A stretch of 14,890 nt of DNA from the NCBI GenBank assembly GCA_016937315.1, contig JAFGWD010000195.1, positions 1-14,890 of the forward strand, in the 5' to 3' direction. Source of the DNA: Rhodospirillaceae bacterium. GTDB taxonomy: Bacteria; Pseudomonadota; Alphaproteobacteria; Rhodospirillales; Rhodospirillaceae. A program made the position numbers and the translations under genes. Below, piece by piece: positions 12,176 through 14,890 of this stretch. Under the pieces are notes generated by a model. The model was not told the DNA's origin. It saw nothing but the letters and a program-made list of their open reading frames with translations, and searched no databases. Position 1 is the stretch's first letter. Every line of letters begins with the position of its first letter.

Positions 12176-14890
12176 TGGCCGAAGACCGCGTTAATTATCG
12201 CAATGAGGTCGTCCAAGAGATCATCCAGCGCATCGAGGCAGGCACGGCTCCCTGGCAAAAGCCCTGGAAGCCGAATGAGTTGGGCGCTCGTCCCTTCAAT
12301 CCAACCAGCGGAAAACCCTATCGCGGTATCAATGACATTGTGCTGTCGCTGAAGGACTATTCCGATCCGCGCTGGATGACGTTCCGCCAGGCGTCAGATC
12401 TGGACTTAAAGATCCGCAAAGGGTCGAAGGCAACCACCATTGAGTATTGGCAATGGTCGGAACGAGTGGCACGCGTCGATGCATCGGGCAAACCCGTCCT
12501 CGATGCCGAGGGCCTTCAGCGCTACGACGATATGCGCCTGGATCGGCCTCGGGTGTTTTACGCCAAGGTCTTCAACGGCACGCAAATCGACGGCCTGGAG
12601 CCGTGGGTTGCCCCGGCCCCATCGTTCAATCCCGTCGAACGGGCGGAAGTTCTGATCGACCGTGCGGGTGTGCCGGTTATCTACGATCAGCGTGACCGGG
12701 CTTTCTACAGCCCTTGGGCTGATGAGATCCACCTCAACCCACGTTCGGATTTTAAGGACGCTCCGGCCTTCTACGAAACCATCCTGCACGAACTCGGGCA
12801 CGCCACCGGGCACGAAACCCGCCTTGGCCGGGACTTCGGGCCGAAAGGCTCCGAGGGCTATGCCCGCGAAGAACTGCGGGCGGAGATTGCCAGCTACATG
12901 TTGGCTCGTGACCTCGGTATTGGCTTCGATCCGTCGAATCACGCGGCCTACGTCGAAAACTGGCTGAAGGCGCTGAAGGAGGACAAGAACGAGATTTTCC
13001 ACGCGGCCCGCGATGCTGAAACCATCAAAACCTGGGTGATGGAACCGGAACAGCGCCAGGCGCTCGAACAGACGGCTCAGGCGCGAAACGCGGCCAGTCA
13101 AACGGAGGAACGCGCCATGACGGAAACGCCGGTTGCTCGTGTTTATCTGTCGGTGCCGTTTGCCGAACGCGGTGCGGCAAAAAAGGCCGGCGCAAAGTTC
13201 GATAGTGAAGCCAAACGGTGGTTTGTGCCCGAGGGCGCGGACCCTGCGACCTTTGTCCAGTGGGCAGAACAAATAGAGCAAGCCCCCACTGTTCCAGACA
13301 AGACGGCAAAAGCCACCGAACCGGCCCCGTCAAAGGAACCTCTGGCCAGGACGTATCTTGCCGTTCCCTATGCGGAAAAGGACGCGGCCAAAGCGGCGGG
13401 GGCGCGTTTCGATAGTGAGACGAAGGCTTGGTACGTGCCTGAAGGAGCCAATCTTGCCTCATTCTCCAAGTGGGCCGCAAAACCAGAACAGGAGAAAGCT
13501 CCAAGCAAAACGATCACCTCAAAAGCGATTCCAGAAAAAGAAGGAATGCATTTCATCGGTTGGCATACGCCCCGCGCCATTGGGACCGATGACGCAGTGT
13601 CTTTGCAAAGTTCAGGGTTGCCCTGCGGTAAATTTATTGCCCTGGATCGACCCTTTAGTAGCGACATCCATGATCCACGCCAAGCTATCGCCGTAGAGGT
13701 CAACCTCTCGAAGGTCTACGACCCTGATGGTCTGCTTGATCCTGGCAACCGATCCAGAGATGCCGCCGTTGCTGAAGGCACGATTGCGGCGATGACCGAA
13801 GCCATGAAAACCCTGCGCTTTGATACACAGAAGGGACTTGCTGCGTTTCTGACAGAACAATCTATGGCCCGCACAAATTACATCCAAAGCCATGGATACG
13901 ATGGTTATGTTCGCGGCATAGACGGGGATATTACCGACCGCGAATTGATCGTTTTCAACCGTGCTTTAGTAACAGAGCGTGACCTATCTGAAACACAGGA
14001 TCGCGCTGATTTGTCCATGCCGTATGCAGAAAAGGAGGCCGTTTCTTCGGAGCAAGGCCGCTCGGCCAGGACGTATCTTGCCGTTCCCTATGCGGAAAAG
14101 GACGCGGCCAAAGCGGCGGGGGCAAAATGGGACCGCAAAGCGAAGGCTTGGTACGCACCGGAAGGCACGGATATGGCCGTCTTTGCCAAGTGGACCGCTG
14201 TCGAGGCTTCAGTGGCCTCAACGCCCGAGGTGTCCCCGCGTGATGAGTTTGCCAAGTTTGCCGAAAGCCACGGGCTGAGATTACCCGATGCACCGATTAT
14301 GGATGGCAAATGGCACCGCGTAGCCGTTGATGGAGACCGCAAAGGGCAGTTCTCCGGTTCTTATCGTGGCTTCTTGGATGGCCGTCCTTCGGGGCAAGTC
14401 ACCAACTACAAAGGCGGTGAAAACGCCGTTCAGTGGGTGGCAACCGGCGTTGCCTTGACCGACGAACAACGCGCACAAAATCAGGCGGAAGCCACTCAGG
14501 TGCGGGAACGCCGCGAAGCCGAACGCCTTCAGGCGGCGGAAGCTGCGGCGAGGAAAGCCTATGGCGTGTGGCAGAACCTTCCTGCCGAGGCGACACGGCA
14601 AAATTGCTCCTATCTGGAGCGCAAAGACGTTCACGGCCACGGGGTGAAGGTCGACAAGGACGGCAACATGGTCGTGCCGCAGCGGGACGAAACAGGCCGT
14701 TTGTGGGGCGTGCAGTTCTGCCGGGACGATGGCAAGCGTTACATCAAGGACAGCCGGAAGATCGGCACCATGCATGTGATCGAACCCAGCGGCAAAGGCA
14801 CCCTGGATGCAATCACCCCGGCCATGGGCGGCACCATCGTGATTGCCGAGGGTTATGCCACGGCGGCGACAATCCATGAGGCAACGGGTC
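12175..14890 (+). CDS. Polyvalent protein: ArdC metallopeptidase, DUF5710 repeats, ART-like domain, TraC-type primase/Toprim (partial)
   Basis: One uninterrupted frame of 905 codons runs off the window end. Residues 1-130 match the ArdC N-terminal single-stranded-DNA-binding domain (WQKPW, GKPYRGIND). A zincin domain follows with HELGH (205-209), a further His213, and EELRAE (232-237) supplying the likely third ligand. DUF5710 modules (TYLAVPYAEKDAAKAAGA type) lie at about 321-366, 391-436 and 631-676. Residues about 458-602 resemble an ADP-ribosyltransferase-like domain of polyvalent proteins (GWHT, GYDGYV 574-579, RELIVF with Glu590). From 690 a plasmid primase region follows (MDGKWHRV at 709-716, a coiled coil near 763-803), then the Toprim start IVIAEGYATAAT with Glu892. 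Such proteins are carried by conjugative elements and phages to counter host defence and prime DNA on entry. The start at 12175 comes from TAATG overlap with the acidic gene. The ART call is the least certain part. Confidence 0.88.
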   Translation, partial: MAEDRVNYRNEVVQEIIQRIEAGTAPWQKPWKPNELGARPFNPTSGKPYRGINDIVLSLKDYSDPRWMTFRQASDLDLKIRKGSKATTIEYWQWSERVARVDASGKPVLDAEGLQRYDDMRLDRPRVFYAKVFNGTQIDGLEPWVAPAPSFNPVERAEVLIDRAGVPVIYDQRDRAFYSPWADEIHLNPRSDFKDAPAFYETILHELGHATGHETRLGRDFGPKGSEGYAREELRAEIASYMLARDLGIGFDPSNHAAYVENWLKALKEDKNEIFHAARDAETIKTWVMEPEQRQALEQTAQARNAASQTEERAMTETPVARVYLSVPFAERGAAKKAGAKFDSEAKRWFVPEGADPATFVQWAEQIEQAPTVPDKTAKATEPAPSKEPLARTYLAVPYAEKDAAKAAGARFDSETKAWYVPEGANLASFSKWAAKPEQEKAPSKTITSKAIPEKEGMHFIGWHTPRAIGTDDAVSLQSSGLPCGKFIALDRPFSSDIHDPRQAIAVEVNLSKVYDPDGLLDPGNRSRDAAVAEGTIAAMTEAMKTLRFDTQKGLAAFLTEQSMARTNYIQSHGYDGYVRGIDGDITDRELIVFNRALVTERDLSETQDRADLSMPYAEKEAVSSEQGRSARTYLAVPYAEKDAAKAAGAKWDRKAKAWYAPEGTDMAVFAKWTAVEASVASTPEVSPRDEFAKFAESHGLRLPDAPIMDGKWHRVAVDGDRKGQFSGSYRGFLDGRPSGQVTNYKGGENAVQWVATGVALTDEQRAQNQAEATQVRERREAERLQAAEAAARKAYGVWQNLPAEATRQNCSYLERKDVHGHGVKVDKDGNMVVPQRDETGRLWGVQFCRDDGKRYIKDSRKIGTMHVIEPSGKGTLDAITPAMGGTIVIAEGYATAATIHEATG
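13344..13403 (+). repeat. 60-bp perfect direct repeat, copy 1
   Basis: Identical over 60 bases to 14064-14123. It encodes the first half of the second DUF5710 module (ARTYLAVPYAEKDAAKAAGA). The copies are 720 bases apart, exactly 240 codons. Downstream of the repeat the two modules differ more strongly. Confidence 0.95.
14064..14123 (+). repeat. 60-bp perfect direct repeat, copy 2
   Basis: Second copy of 13344-13403, beginning the third DUF5710 module. The two copies bracket the ART-like domain. Confidence 0.95.

Noticed and set aside
12406..13281. Reverse-strand frame of 291 codons opposite the polyvalent protein
   Set aside because: The forward frame carries clear ArdC and DUF5710 motifs; the reverse is Phe/Arg-rich shadow.
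1..14890. CRISPR array, tRNA or rRNA genes, insertion sequence, relaxase or oriT
   Set aside because: Looked for and not seen. Nearly all DNA is accounted for by tightly packed coding genes.

Overview
The window is a block of conjugative DNA transfer genes, most likely from a plasmid or integrative conjugative element of a Gram-negative bacterium. The closest-looking gene families suggest an alphaproteobacterium. The DNA is moderately GC-rich, and start and stop codons overlap at many gene borders. I cannot name the species.

Layout. Bases 2-1969 hold the end of a VirB5/TrbJ-like coiled-coil protein, then an exported protein of unknown function on the opposite strand, then VirB6. Bases 2011-5271 hold the outer-membrane and periplasmic core of a type IV secretion system (T4SS): VirB7-like lipoprotein, VirB8, VirB9 and VirB10. 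Bases 5277-7771 hold two secreted accessory proteins that are not part of the standard set: a 745-residue cysteine-rich protein built of repeated modules, and a small protein that looks like an I78-family peptidase inhibitor. Bases 7785-10624 encode the ATPases VirB11 and VirD4 (the coupling protein). A multi-span membrane protein follows. The last part (11269-14890) is a DNA-processing and anti-restriction module: an SSB with two OB folds, a very acidic 68-residue protein, and the first 905 codons of a giant multidomain protein that runs off the window. Its domains are ArdC-type metallopeptidase, DUF5710 repeats, an ART-like domain and TraC-type primase/Toprim.

How they work together. VirB6-VirB10 form the channel. 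VirB11 and VirD4 power it and feed substrate. The VirB5-like protein and perhaps the cysteine-rich protein act at the cell surface. The SSB, acidic protein and polyvalent protein fit the usual role of early genes that act on or protect single-stranded DNA in the recipient. VirB1-VirB4, a relaxase and oriT are not seen and presumably lie outside.

Most unusual points: the cysteine-rich modular protein plus I78 inhibitor inserted between virB10 and virB11; a reverse-strand gene at the position where pKM101 carries its entry-exclusion gene; an ART-like domain flanked by a perfect 60-bp in-frame direct repeat; and three perfect 12-13 bp inverted repeats inside coding sequence.
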